Positions 48,968 to 60,857 of a DNA stretch of 64,000 nucleotides are shown here, one piece after another (within the stretch, counting starts at the first letter, position 1; each line of letters opens with the position of its first letter). The position numbers and the translations under genes are program-made. The notes beneath the pieces were generated by a model. That model saw only the letters and a program-made list of their open reading frames with translations, made no database searches and had not been told where the DNA came from. This DNA comes from Mesostigma viride. Taxonomy: Eukaryota > Streptophyta > Mesostigmatophyceae > Mesostigmatales > Mesostigmataceae. The stretch covers positions 3,578,061-3,642,060 of the forward strand of contig RPFO01000065.1 in NCBI GenBank assembly GCA_009746045.1. The letters are read 5' to 3'.

Positions 48968-51900
48968 ATGGCGGCAGTAATAAAGAAAGCGTGTTTCTTC
49001 AACGCTGTTCTGCATTGCAGTCCTTTTGCGCGCAGCTTCGTGTCTCGGGCAAAATCCGTCAAATGCCGCAGTTCTGGATTCGTCAATGGTAAGAATGCAG
49101 AATTGCCTGCTTTCAGCTGCCAAAGGAGGCCAGGAGTGGTTTATCCCCGGAGTCCGTGTAATGGCATTTATACCATAGGGGAACTCAACCAAAAGAGAAC
49201 TGCATGTTTGGCGGCATCACTTCAGGCGGGGCAGGCATGTGCTTCGGAGTCACATTTCCCCCCAAAGTCTACAGGAAAATCGAATTCGGTGGTAGTAGCA
49301 TCCTTCTACAAATTTGCGTCTTTTCCAAACTTTAGCGAAGTTCGGCCGGCGTTAAAATCGTTGGCTGATGCCAGAGACGTGGCTGGGATATGCTCCGTGT
49401 CCCCCGAGGGCGTCAACGGAACCGTTGCCGGTTCTCGAGCTGCGGTGGACGAAGTTTTGAACTTTATTCGCTCCCAGGAAGGCATGGCGGACATGGACGT
49501 GAAGGTGAGGGATGTATATATGAGGGTTTTCCTGTTTTCCACGGATTATATATTTAGATCATGCTGGATGCATTCTGAAGTCTGTTAGAGGTCAGCTCTG
49601 AAGACGAGGTGGTGGTATCCTTGATCCCCGTGCTATCAATTATAATATAGATGTATCTTCTACTGTGCACTGAAAGTTGAAGAGAAAACCTTTTGTGTTT
49701 TTCTGAAAGGACACACTAAGACATTTTGCTTGCGACATGGTAAGGAATGCCAATACAGGCTTCTGTTTTTGGAAGAAAGAAAGGCAGCTTGGTACAATGT
49801 AGGCTTGGTGCTTGTGTTGCCTGACATTACAATCTAGTACGCGAAGCTTTCGTTGGCCTGACAGGATGGGCCGCAATGTTGGTTCCCCGGGACAGCTTTA
49901 CCGCCTTTGGTCGATTATTATAGGCTTCAACCCCCCCTTTCATGCCCACTTTTTCGGCAACAATGTGGCACTTCTCTCCACGCCCCTGTCGTTGCTGCAC
50001 TCCCCGTTTCTTGTTCTTGAGGACCGTGACGGGATGCAGAGCCACTTCAGTCCTTGGTGATGACATGAAATAGTCGCGTGATATGGTTGGTTTTCCAATG
50101 CGCGATATGGTTGGTGAGTTTCTCTATCAACGAGACAACCAGCGCAGGCCAGGAATCTGGAGAGCCTGTCCATGCGGACAGGCTGTGGCATCGAAAATGC
50201 CCGTATGAAACAACACCAGGACACCTCACGGGCCAAGGGGTCCTGTTAACAAGGGGTAGCATGAGCAAAACAAAGGGGGAGTGGATACTAGTATATCGGG
50301 CCTAGTGCTTATAGCGAGGATAACAGATGGATGGAGCTGGAGCATCCGTGTAGACCATAACATGACAATTATTGAAAGAAATCGTGGGAATGATATGACA
50401 GTATTACGGCAACAGTGGCAATAGTGATGGCAAGGATGAACCACACCTCTGTTCCATGCACCACATCATTGCGACAAGTGGGGCTATTCTGCCCCAAAGG
50501 CTCGGCATTCACGACTCACCACGTATAAAGTGCAACTAACAACTAATGTTAACGTACATGGCTACACTTCTCCGCCATTCATTCCCATCATCCTGAATGA
50601 TTCAACAAACACGGATAAGATAGCAGCAGGCTCAACCTACCCCGTGTGCGCATACTTGGCTATGGTAAAGCAACCGTTTCTCCTTCTTTGTGCCGGTATC
50701 GCCAGTGTCTCGGCTTGTGGTTGTGTGAAAGCGTCAGCCCTTGTAATTGCCCTTGGCCACATTGTTGACCTCACGCAACAGCTGAGCACTCCCCCTGTGC
50801 TGCCACTACCCCTCACCTCACTGCCCGGGCCCCACTGCTATCCCCCAAGCCCCCTATGCCCCGCCACTGCCCCCACCACTGCCCCCGACACCACTGACAC
50901 CACCGTCGCCCCCACCGCGATTTAGTGTGCACTGCTTCCTCTTCTAACGCCCGTCACCATGGTGCTCGCGCCGCTTGCCGGCTGGTTGCCGTGACCCCAA
51001 CCCCCGTCACTGCCCCCCGTCGCACCACCACATCAGGAAAATCTGTCGGACCACAACCCGTTCTCGCGGCGCACCACACTGGTGCGGGAGAAAGCAGAGC
51101 TAATCTCCCTGGGCGTGCCCGTGGACCCCTGCAAGGTGGTGGGCACGTACTGCCCCCCCGAGCAATGGAACGCGCTCATCTCCGACCCGGACGTGCTGGT
51201 CATCGACACGCGCAACGTGTACGAGACCAAGATCGGCTCGTTCGCACGCGCGGTCGACCCGGGGCTGGACACGTTCAAGGACTTTGTGGCTTACGTGGAC
51301 AAGCTGGACCCCGCGCGCCACAAGAAGGTGGGGACGGGGTGGGGTGCAGACTGGGTGACGGGTGGCAGGGTTGGGTGGGTGCTCGACGGTGAGGCACATG
51401 GACTCATGGAGAGCCTGGTGGGCAAATGCAGGCGAGGCGAGGCATGGCGTGAGATGAGGCACACCATGCATGGTGTACTGTGGGAGGTTGGGTCGCTGCT
51501 AACAGTTAAGGTAGGGCATACGCGGCTAGAACTGTGCAAGGCGGTACCGTTTTGCATGCCTGTTGTTGCGACCCATGCAGACCGCGTGAGTGGTGCGTAC
51601 GGTCAGCGGCTAGTGTCATTTGCTGCTGCCGCCGAGTTCGTTGTTGACAGTGCGTCGTGGCAAAAAGTCCATGTTTGGCGCGGCGGACCTGAAGCCTCCC
51701 TCGCTCTCGGAACCCTACCTGCCTCCCTGAACCCTTCCCCTCTGGCGTGCGTGTGCCGCTGATGGATCTCTGTGTATGCTCTGGCTGGTGTGCGTGGCGC
51801 CCCCCAGCAGGTGGCCATGTTCTGCACGGGCGGCATCCGTTGCGAGAAGGCTTCCTCCTTCATGCTGGATCGGGGGTTCCAGCAGGTCTACCACCTCAAG

Positions 51901-53377
51901 GTGGGCAACGACCGGGTGTTCATCCTCTGTTTGTGTGCCTGTGTGCGTGGGTGTGAGATGTGGGTGTGCGTGTGCATGTGTGTGGATTGGCGGTGTGAGG
52001 TGTGGTGTGGGCGGGCGGGCGGGCAGGCGGCAGTGTGGTGTGTGGGGGGAAGGGGAGAGTTGGGGGATGATTCCCCCAAAGGCTCTTCATGGCTTTGTAA
52101 AGGGATGCAGCGCTCTGCTGCCCTTGGTATTGGAAAGGCCAAGCTCTCACGCCGCACATGATCCTTATGCATGGCTTTGCATAAGTTTGAGAAGCATACC
52201 ATGTAAGAGACTTTCCATCGGATGTTGTCATGTCATTTGCCTGCGCATGTTAGCACCAGCCTAGTTTTTAAGGAAGTCGAGATGCCTTGGGCTGGCCAAG
52301 TGTTTTCTTGGCGCGTGGTGGCGATGCATTGATGCAGAGCCAGCTCAACGTTATCTGGCACCACCGCGGCGGGCTTGTTTGTTCGTGACCCGGCAGCAGC
52401 GCGTGGTAAACAGCACACCCATCAACATGAAGTTGTTGTTGCATTATTATGGCTTGCAATGGCATGCTTGGCTTGTTAGGGCCCTTGGGATCTCAGGCAT
52501 GCATCGGTTGTATTTTACTAGCGATGCCTGGTCGATTCCTGACACGTTTTGTCTCTGGATACAGTAAGGATGGCGGAAGGCTTGCTATTGTAACGTGTTG
52601 TGCAGTAGCTGGCCTACTCGGGTAGCCTGTCTGAAGCGGTCATTTGCTGCTAGTCTGGAAGAGACTTCAGGTTGTTTATTTGCGTCCCTTGCAGTTGGCG
52701 GGCCTGTCTCCTCTCCGCTAGTACCTGCCTTTGCTTCTCGACTGCTTGCACTCTTTCTATGATGTCTTGCGGAGTCTTCCTGTGACGGTGTGGATTGGGA
52801 CCTTGATAACGTCTGCATGCGTGAGTCTTGCGGCTGTCATTGGAATAATCTTCCTGCGGCGTCCTTCTAGAGCGAACCAGGCTGGCATGCTTCGTCAAAC
52901 GGTTTGATTCTTTTTCATGTATTTACTGTGCCTTTGCGCTTCTACGTTGAGTGCGCTACTTCATGGTGTATTCATGCTGTTGAAGTAGTATCAATCATCA
53001 AGAGTCCGCTCCCCCTTGCGCTCTCGACACATTTTGATTCATGACAGGGCGGCATCCTCAACTACCTGTCGTCCGTGCCCAAGAGTGAGAGCCTCTGGGA
53101 GGGCGAGTGCTTTGTGTTTGACTACCGTGTGAGCGTGGACCACGACCTGCAGCCGGGCCAGTACAAGCAGTGCTTTGCCTGCCGCATGCCCATCTCTCAG
53201 GAGGACATGCAATCCCATCTCTACGAGGAAGGCGTCTCGTGCCCCCACTGCTCCGACACCAAGTCGATCGCCGCTCGCTTCCGGTACAGGCAACGACAGA
53301 TGCAGCTGGAGCTGAAGAATGCGCGCGGTCTGCCAGCAATATCGGATGGACTTGGGATGCATGCAACTGGGCTTTGA
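48968..53377 (+). CDS. Rhodanese-domain protein of the TrhO/YceA family
   Basis: TrhO (YceA) proteins hydroxylate uridine 34 of certain tRNAs in bacteria; plants and algae have organelle-targeted relatives. Exons: 48968-49504, 51037-51327, 51811-51900 and 53048-53377 (stop), all phase 0, 415 residues. The first about 90 residues ([20 protein letters not shown] ...) are basic and serine-rich without acidic clusters, as in a plastid or mitochondrial targeting peptide. Next come [20 protein letters not shown] and [11 protein letters not shown] (family N-terminal domain), then [20 protein letters not shown] with [14 protein letters not shown] (rhodanese start), then the active-site loop [15 protein letters not shown], then [10 protein letters not shown] and a cysteine pair module CFACR ... 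CPHCSD found in the family's C-terminal zone. The last dozen or so residues run into LINE-like sequence, so the natural C-terminus may have been altered. Organelle choice is uncertain. Confidence 0.93.
50100..50170 (-). mobile_element. Penelope-like 3'-end fragment in TrhO intron 1
   Basis: CGAGACAACCAGCGCAGGCC with CAGGAATCTGGAGAGCC, minus orientation. A GATATGGTTGGT duplication lies just before it. Confidence 0.6.
50565..50650 (+). mobile_element. Penelope-like 3'-end fragment, diverged
   Basis: CATCATCCTGAATGATTCAA, ACACGGATAAGATAGCAGCA and GGCTCAACCTACC follow the family order near its 3' end. In TrhO intron 1. Confidence 0.55.
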
Positions 53378-53705
53378 CGATGCCCGCCGGCATTTGCCAA
53401 GCGCTGCAAGGCCACATTCAAAAAGCAACTGATAGAGGATACAGGGGGCATAGGCCTCTCCGTGATTTGGATAAAGATGCAGGACAAGGCCAAGTGGGCC
53501 CAGGTAGTAGAAGACAACGACCCCCCTGCTGTGGGGAAGAAGCGTCCTTGCTCCCGTGGGAAGCATGCTGAGGCAAGACCGCTAGGGTCCGGCCCATCTA
53601 CTTACGATAGATAGAATAGACCGGTAGGAATGTGTGTAACACCCACCCATCCATCCATCAGGGTTAATACTCCATGACTCCCCAATGGTCGCATGAGTTC
53701 AATTC
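53378..53705 (+). mobile_element. LINE lineage 1, truncated 3' end
   Basis: Frame with ATFKKQLIEDTGGIGLSVIW and KMQDKAK matches FKEQLVVEDMGGLGLSVIW encoded on the minus strand at 56060-55990. It is followed by (CCAT)n, GGTTAATACTCCATGACTCC and a degraded tail hairpin near 53665-53700. Its left border is at or within the last codons of the TrhO gene. Confidence 0.7.
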
Positions 53706-55505
53706 AGCTACTTCCTGTTTATAATACTTAAGTAAGTAAGTACTAGCTTGCGTGTCATGAGCATGGGCATGCCACGAAGTACTAGCTATGCTAATCTCAT
53801 TAGAAAATAATTACACGAACGTTACAAATATCATCTGCATCATGCAACCATGCGTCCAGGAATAGTTTTCTCACTAGCTTAATATAGTTGTCTCGCACGT
53901 CCAAAAGCCTGAAAAACTGACTTTAATGAATATCAGTTCCAATGCACTTGGGAACCATCTAGTGATCGTGATTGAGTACCATAATAAATATGATGTTTGG
54001 ACATTCGTACGTACCACCACTTGTTGGGGGTACTACCCCCAACCACTCACCGGTGGCGAGCTAACAATAGAAAAAGACGCTGATTGTGAGATGTTTAATT
54101 TGCCCAAGACAAACCAAGTGTTATCCAAATGACCTGCCCATACATTCCTGCAAAGTTCCCCCACTTCTAAAAAATCTGGGCTATATTCACATGGCCAAAA
54201 TATTCACATTTGTTTGAGTTATTAATTTCCCCGCAAAATGGGTAAAAAAAAACCAATCATCAACACATCGAATCGGGTCATCCATACATTAGAAATTCCA
54301 TTGAGTGGGGGGGAACACAACCCCAAAGTTTGAGCTCATTCTGACAAGCGTAGCTCAAGTTATTAATTGATTTTCCCGTGATACCACCTGGGTAGACGCT
54401 AAAAGAGAATTGAGCTAGTGCTGAGCCAAAACGACATGTGTTTTCCCACCCTAGATCGACACCCAAAAACATGCCCACTTCGATCACGGAAATTGAGGAG
54501 GATGCCCGGTGCATCATACGCCATACCCCGCCATCGGCACAGCCAACCTTGTGAGTCTACCTTTAACAACAGGGCTGGTAGAACGACATGCATGCACGCC
54601 TGAGCAGCATATGCAATGCCTATCTCATGCTAATAATGTGTGAACTTGTGCCAACAACCAAGTTGTTCCACTCAACAACACATTCCACTCAACAAACCCT
54701 CTTCCAACAAGCCGGACACGTGGAGGACCGCACACGCTGTATATAAAGAGAAAATAAGCTGAGTTCTTATCCAGCAACCCGTGGCTACCTGCTGTGGCTA
54801 GCATTATGTACAGGCTATCATTTACTCAGTGGGAAAGGTGAAGAGAACATTGGAACAACCTACCTGACGCATGTGCCACCAATTAACGCATTATGTCCAG
54901 CAATATGCACACGGCCTCCAAATTTCTAGCAAGCACGAGCCACTTTCTTTAGGAGACAGGTGCCAGCTCGTCAGTGTCTGGGGACAATGATGCCGCTGCT
55001 TAGGAAGACCGCGTGAATTTCCTCGAACACAACTGTCTATACCGCAAAAGAAATTTCAGAGAAGCATGCAAATTACAAAAGCATGCATGACACCTTCCCG
55101 ACAGGTTGTGGGCCACGCGCTGCAGCAAGCCAGCCACGTCACAGACGAACTGGCTAAAAAACATCCAGGATTCTAACGACAACATTTGCAGCGCCAGGAC
55201 CCGCAACTTCATGGCAGCATCTGGCCGGAAAGAAGGCAAAAAGCTTACGTTTAACGAGCCAAGAAAGCAGGAAAACGCTTGATATTATAGACGTTTTATA
55301 CAAGAACGTACCATAAATATGGGCATTTATTCGTGCCCATGCAGGCGCGCACAAGAAAGGCCAGCCTTTCACGGAGAGGTCGGGCGCGTATCGCACAGAC
55401 AGGCCTATCGTTATCTTACCGCAACGGGAAAGGCAAATAGAAGCAGCGCGAAATTTACGCATTTTAAAAAATCATTACACTATCTTCTTCCCTTACGACG
55501 ATCTT
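53706..55505. other. Long stretch without recognised gene
   Basis: AT-richer 1.8 kb. I found no conserved frame and no repeat of the window's families. Confidence 0.4.
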
Positions 55506-55680
55506 CCCTTACAATAACATGTCTCCGTTGGGCCGAGATCATGTAGCACATATTCCAGGGTTGCTGGATGGATGGATGGAGGTGGGCGGAACCGCGTAAT
55601 CGAACGAACCTAACTCTAAGCGATCGATCTAGTCTAAAAAAATCCTACCTACGCTAGCTACTCAGCAAAACGCCCCTTCC
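55506..55680 (-). mobile_element. LINE lineage 2, 3'-end fragment
   Basis: Matches 17440-17600 through CATGTCTCCGTTGGG, GATCATGTAGCACAT, CGCGTAATCGAAC and CTAACTCTAA blocks. 3' end at the low coordinate, without a long tail. Confidence 0.7.
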
Positions 55681-57015
55681 TCTTTAATTAAAATTACTTA
55701 ATTAGACTCGTGCTCCCGTTGGGGAGTCACGGAGCATTAACCCCGATGGATGGATGGATGGATGGATGGATGGGTGCAAACAGTCCGGTCTAATCTATCT
55801 ACAACAGCTATATATCTGCAACAACATCTATCTACAAAATCTATCAACATCAACTCTACCCTAGGCCGGGGACCTGTCTGGCGTGCTTCCCGTATGTTTG
55901 CACACGCGGGCGCATCCCCACGGCCCGGGGGGGCTCGTCAGTTGTCCTAGAGCTATGACCTGGGCCCATGCACTTGGCCTTGTCCATCATCTTTTTCCAA
56001 ATCACGGAGAGGCCTAGGCCCCCCATGTCCTCTACTACTAGCTGTTCTTTGAATGCGGTGCGGGCCTCAAGTGCGGCGTCTAGCATCACGGGGCCCGGCC
56101 CACGTATAAGGAGGACTGCCGGCCAGGCTAGCTGAGCTGGGCGCAGTACGTCCCGCGGGCTGGGGGGGCCACGTGAGGTGTATTATACCTGGTTGGTGCG
56201 AGCTAAGTGCCCTACTAGCTGCAGGCGCCGCTGCTTCAAATGGTGCTGGTGATATATGGCATGCCGAGGTACTACAGGCGGGTCCTCATTGCGGACATGA
56301 GCAGCACATCCCGGCTACTCTGAAAATGGATCGCAACATGTTGGTGACCGCGCCGTCCAGCTTGCGGGCCAGGTCGGCGGTGAGGGTCCACGTCTCGGCC
56401 CCACTATACGTAAGAACAGGAAGGACGAGGACCTTAAACTGGTCCTGTTTCTCGATCTTGCCGCGCCCAGCCAGGGGCTTGCGCCACAGGGCCAGACGGA
56501 TATTGGCGTAAAGCGTGCAAGGCCAGGGAGATGCGGTGGTCCACATCAGCCTCGCAGCTGGGGGGGAGGCTGCCCAGCAGCTTGACAAGTTCCCGATACA
56601 GGACTAGAGAGCCGTCAAGGAGAAAGAGGGCGGGCAGTGGGTGAGTGAGCCCAATCGCCAGAGCCTCTGTCTTCTTGCTGACCTCAAGCCCCATTGCGCA
56701 GGCCTCCGTCGATAGCCAGGCAGTCAAGCCACGTCTGCACGTGCCCAGTGTTCTCGAAGAGGGTGGCCATGGTGTCGTCTGCATAGATGATGTCCGCCAG
56801 CCGAATCTCCGTTTCCGGCCGCCCTGCCAGGCTGCCACGCCAGAAACGGTTGTCAACCTGCACCCCTGGTTCCCTACCCACGATGCGGGCAAATCGCTTG
56901 CGCGCCTGCATGAATCCGATTACGTATTCGACCACAATAATGAACAGGTAGAGCGACCGCACGCAGCCTTGCCACACACCCAACATTACCCTACTTGCCG
57001 CCACAACCCAACATC
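55681..57015 (-). mobile_element. LINE lineage 1, 3' half with reverse transcriptase
   Basis: Minus strand, 5'-truncated. The frame 57004-56684 has the RT block GVWQGCVRSLYLFIIVVEYV and the catalytic box IIYADDTMATLFE. The next parts (56892-56286) have LEVSKKTEALAIG, LVKLLGSLPPSCEADVDHRI and VLPVLTYSGAETWTLT. A C-terminal block FKEQLVVEDMGGLGLSVIW lies at about 56050-55990. The 3' end has (CCAT)n, the GTGCTCC...GGGAGCAC hairpin and an AATTAA tail. The frame changes between parts, so it is defective although YADD is kept. Its 5' border is about 90 bp upstream of the start codon at 57103. Confidence 0.85.
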
Positions 57016-57102
57016 ATAAACTCATCGCCTTTGAGATTCGAGTAAACTTTTTGCATTTCGCTTGCCCTATTGTGGTAGCCGTTTCGCCTGAAAGCAGTCG
57101 CC

Positions 57103-57195
57103 ATGGCCACTTCCGCCGGGGGTGCGCGCACCGTGCTTGTGAAATTTGTGACCTTCGGTACCGGCGCGCCCGCCTTTGGGCGCCAAAAAATTCGC
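57103..57195 (+). CDS. Possible first exon of an unidentified gene
   Basis: ATG followed by 31 codons, MATSAGGARTVLVKFVTFGT then GAPAFGRQKIR, ending at a good donor CGC|GTATGT. The base use is GC-rich like the host exons and unlike the flanks. I do not recognise the protein and cannot find a second exon; from 57540 on there is repeat DNA. It may be a real gene with a long first intron, or a chance frame. Confidence 0.4.
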
Positions 57196-57539
57196 GTATG
57201 TCCCGTCCCCTTAACCGCAATATTGATTAGGCTAATACAGCATGTTGGTGTAATTGCGGTATTATGGGCTGGCGGAGCCTGGAGCTAAGAATCTTTCGGA
57301 AGTAGCTCATTTTACTCCAGAAAAAAACTGGCCAGTGTATGAACAAGGACTTATTTTATTACCTTGATCACTTAGCAAACTTCATTTAGGCTAGGGAGCC
57401 GCCTCAACTGATTTAACTGAACGTAGCTGATTGTAGTACCCGGCTGTGCAGCCGAGGTGCGCGGGTCCTCTATGCGCTTCTGTGCATGCGCATGCGGGCT
57501 CGGTGTCAAGATATATTGAAATGGAGTGAGATATGGTGA
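57196..57539. other. No feature recognised
   Basis: Would be the start of an intron if 57103-57195 is an exon. GAGATATGGTGAGATAT repeats lie at 57520-57545 and recur at 58139-58163. Confidence 0.4.
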
Positions 57540-58138
57540 GATATCAAGGAGACAACCAGCGCAGGCCAGAAATCGGGAGCCGAATCCGGACCATGGTAGC
57601 TCGAGCCTGCCGTTATCTAGTAGTCCGCGTGTTCGAGTCGTTCAGGATGATGAAGATGAATGGTGATGGAAATCATGTGTATCCTTGTGCATTGAAAGTA
57701 TTCTGATCAGACACTCCGCAAAGGTGAAAACCTTTGCGTTCAGTGCCGGGCCGCGGAAAACGCGGAAAACGCGATCTGCAAATGAATCCGACCGGAATCG
57801 AACTGGGGACCTCTCGCACCAATTTTGCTGACTATAGGACGGACGTCTCCGGTTACCATGGCATCGCCAACTTACACCTACAGTCATCCGCAAAAGTTCT
57901 CCTGTCCGGGGAGTGATGCAAGCCTTTCGGATTTGGTACTAGATAAATCACTCGAGATCTGTGTGTAGGAGTACTACACACGTGTCTTTTGAAAGTATTG
58001 CTGGCTTACGTGTAGAGCGACTAGATCAGATGATGATCTAGACGGTGGGGCCGGAAACAGCATGCTTGATCAGGTCGTGTGTTTCGAGCCCAGTAACTGG
58101 CCGGGAGTGTCTAGTGGTGAGCACCATTGCTGCGATCA
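57540..58138 (-). mobile_element. Penelope-like 3'-end copy interrupted by SINE-D
   Basis: AGGAGACAACCAGCGCAGGC through GTGCATTGAAAGTATT, and after the SINE from TGAAAGTATTGCTGGC to CACCATTGCTGCGATC, follow the 3' untranslated region at 29818-30095 with few differences. Truncated upstream, bordered on both sides by GAGATATGGTGAGATAT. Confidence 0.8.
57692..57999 (-). mobile_element. tRNA-like SINE (family D) with 11-bp target duplication
   Basis: TTGAAAGTATT at 57692-57702 and 57989-57999 flanks the element 57703-57988. On the minus strand it has A-box-like TAGTCAGCAAAATTGG and B-box GTTCGATTCC. It matches 18347-18645 along its length. Because the SINE sits in a Penelope-like fragment, it is the younger insertion. 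Confidence 0.9.
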
Positions 58139-58199
58139 GAGATGGTGAGATATGGTGAGATTATCCCTACATCAATTCAAATCAAACGGTCAAAAAAAA

Positions 58200-58232
58200 A
58201 AAAAAAACATGATCGGTTGTTGTTGTTGTTGG

Positions 58233-58274
<42 letters not shown>

Positions 58275-58320
58275 GTCCCACGCCGCCCAAGGGCAGCGCA
58301 TCCCTACATGTTACAGTAAG
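58200..58320 (-). mobile_element. (AAC)n-tailed short retroelement (family E)
   Basis: Reverse orientation of 23961-24096: (GTT)n with one GGT at 58215-58275, then GTCCCACGCCGCCCAAGGGC. Next to it is a run of 15 A at 58193-58207. Confidence 0.6.
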
Positions 58321-60365
58321 ACCGGGAATTTCGAGATAAATAGGTGTACGTTTATTCCAAATATAACCAATAGTTAATCCCTGCTACTTAGCCTAGGGTA
58401 TCACTTTGTTTCAACCGTCTGGACTGGAACCACCGAAACGGACTGAGTTTGGGTATCTTTGTGCGCCTGAGAGTAACTAGCCAAATAACATTTTCTGGCC
58501 CACCCTTGGAACCAAGCATGCTTTTATATCAAATAATGTTTGGGAAATTTGGTTGGTCACATATCTATGCCCCATGCATGCTATAAATAGCACCCCCCCC
58601 AGGGGGGTACGGTGCACATGGGGTTGGAGACATATATAATGCATTATAGACCATTTACACAAATCAGGTGGCCCTGGCCTTTTAAAGGCAGTTTATTAGC
58701 ATCACAGGCATGCCATCAATGCATTCACAGCATGAAATGTCACAGAACTGCACATGCTAGCTAGCAAACAGCCCATAATAGCTCAGACCGTTATAACGGT
58801 GCAAGCTATTTTGGGACGGTTGCTAGAACTGCCGTATAGGTTTCCTATCCCAAAGTGGCACAAAACAACAACTAGATGGCCACAAAAGCAATGCCAACAC
58901 CATGTCCAGCATATAAGACACAAGCTCATGCTATACAATAGGTGTAAGGCTCATATCAAGGCCTAAAGCGCGCGTACAAAGGGTGGCAAGGAGCTACATC
59001 ACTAACACACCCAATGAACGACAAAACACCTCTATGTTCTTGGAAACAATGAATAAAACAATAGGAATAAGTTGGTATAATGCTCCCATGCAAACAGGTT
59101 ATGGGTATCTCCACGATTTTCACATGCAATGGATGCAAAACAAGAAGGTGGGCGTTGGCCAGCAAAACAAGAAGCCACGCCTAACACTGGTCAGAAAAGA
59201 ACTTGTCTCGGGGTGCTTGACCAAGGAAAAGCATTGGGTAATCAACGTTACCATATTAGTGACCGATAACAATCGTTACCTCGCTATTTCCGTTGCAGCA
59301 TCAGCTAACGGTGACCAAACATGGTCCAAAATCTGCTTGACCTGATGGTATTCCCCAACCATGACAAGCCGATGCGTAGAGGCAGCAAAACAACAAAAAG
59401 ACAATCACAACCCCTCGGTAATAACTCTGATATTAGCTTTAAACGATAATACAACTATATACGGCTAATAGAACACGCTTGGAGGCTAGAACGTACCAGG
59501 TCGGTACAGCAGATTACCTTTCTTGCGCGAGCCAGCACGCCAGAGTAATGGACGTAGCCTCGAGCCTTTACTGGCTGCCAATGCTAATAAATCTTGTTGG
59601 GAACAACGTACTAAATTGATCGATGCGCAGATGTCTGGGAAAATTCGGCCTAGCAGCATGCAGCACTCGCACCATCACTGCCTGGCCGCTAACGTCATTT
59701 GCTGCGCCGACCAGCACCCCGAGACCCATCTACGTACCTCCGAACCTTCCATGGCTAGGGATATTCAATTTTTAGGATCTAATAATCATGCCTACAAAAT
59801 TTGAGTCCAATACGTCAAGCCATTCTCTCGTACCAGTCAGTTCTTTGCACCGCCATAGCCGTGCGCGTCAATATTTTTCCTGCACGTCGGTCCCGTTGGA
59901 CCATGGTACCCCCCTAACTTTGCTCAAGCATATCTCCCTGGCCAGGTGTCCAAAGTACGGTCTGAAGTGCTCTACGGAAAGCTGACGTCTCTAGGATCTT
60001 TCGATCCCCCCAGGTTTGACCGTTAAATTATTATTGGCGCGGCGCCTGGTAGGCGCACAAACTCAGTCCGTTAGAGTGGTAGGACTTCAACTGGTACCAC
60101 GAAAACGGCGCGAGAACGGTTTAAGAGTTAATTGTGACCGGGAATTGTGGAAAGCGGGCCAAGTCATAGAGTACACAACGTTTGCCACGTGACGACACTG
60201 GGAAATGAAGCGCCGGCCTGCGCCGGCCCAGCAGCTCGCCCAGCAGATCGTGGCGCTGCCCAGAGAATCTTTGGCCTGACACACAAGCAGCAGCCACCAC
60301 CGCCTTGGATCTGTCGCTGAACGTGATCTACGTACACGGTCAGAATCTCTAGTTTCCATGTGCGG
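58321..60365. other. Long stretch without recognised gene
   Basis: Over 2 kb with short hairpins (for example CCCCCCCCAGGGGGG near 58595) but no conserved frame. The stretch 59520-60100 is GC-richer and might be transcribed. I do not recognise it, and it does not match ribosomal RNA as far as I can judge. Confidence 0.35.
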
Positions 60366-60469
60366 TGTTGAGTTGAGTGGAGTTGAGTTTATATTAATTC
60401 CCGCGCCGGTGGTCCGAAAGGATTATGGGCGGTGTGGGAATCACCAGAACTGCAACAACAACGTTAGTT

Positions 60470-60535
60470 AGTAATTAGTGAGTTAGTTGAATCCCACGCC
60501 GCACATGGGCAGCAGAGTCTATAGTGGCCGAGGGC
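60470..60535 (-). mobile_element. Family E 3' end with (TTAGT)-type tail
   Basis: Minus strand: CTGCTGCCCATGTGCGGCGT then GGGATTCAACTAACTCACTA. Same end as the (AAC)n copies, but with a different tail. Confidence 0.55.
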
Positions 60536-60857
60536 CGGAATATATTAACAACAACGTACACAGTGTGGATCTCCACTTCTCCAGGCGGAAAAAAAACTAG
60601 GACCCCGCATTCACGCGGGAACGGGGCTGCCTGGGACTTGGAGACGGCAACCTCCGGCCCGCCCGCAAACTGCGAAGTTCCTTTCGAAAACAGAATCCTC
60701 GCAACGGAATGGTAACGTGCTGCCGGCTGCGCACTACTGCACGGAATTTGGCGACGGGCGGCTTTTTTTACGTTACACGAAACGGAGAGCCCATTTGACC
60801 GCGAGAGCCAACGTAGTAGCGGGGGGATTTGGCACACGTGACGGTGGGTCACGTGAG

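Noticed and set aside
59520-60100. A ribosomal RNA fragment
   Set aside because: The GC-rich stretch and phrases such as CTGACGTCTCTAGGATCTTT looked rRNA-like at first, but I could not match any conserved large- or small-subunit block.
60717-60857. N-terminal extension of the SANT-like gene from 60717
   Set aside because: The frame is open, but 60717 is GTG and there is no ATG before 60858. The extension has no domain and no reason to be translated.
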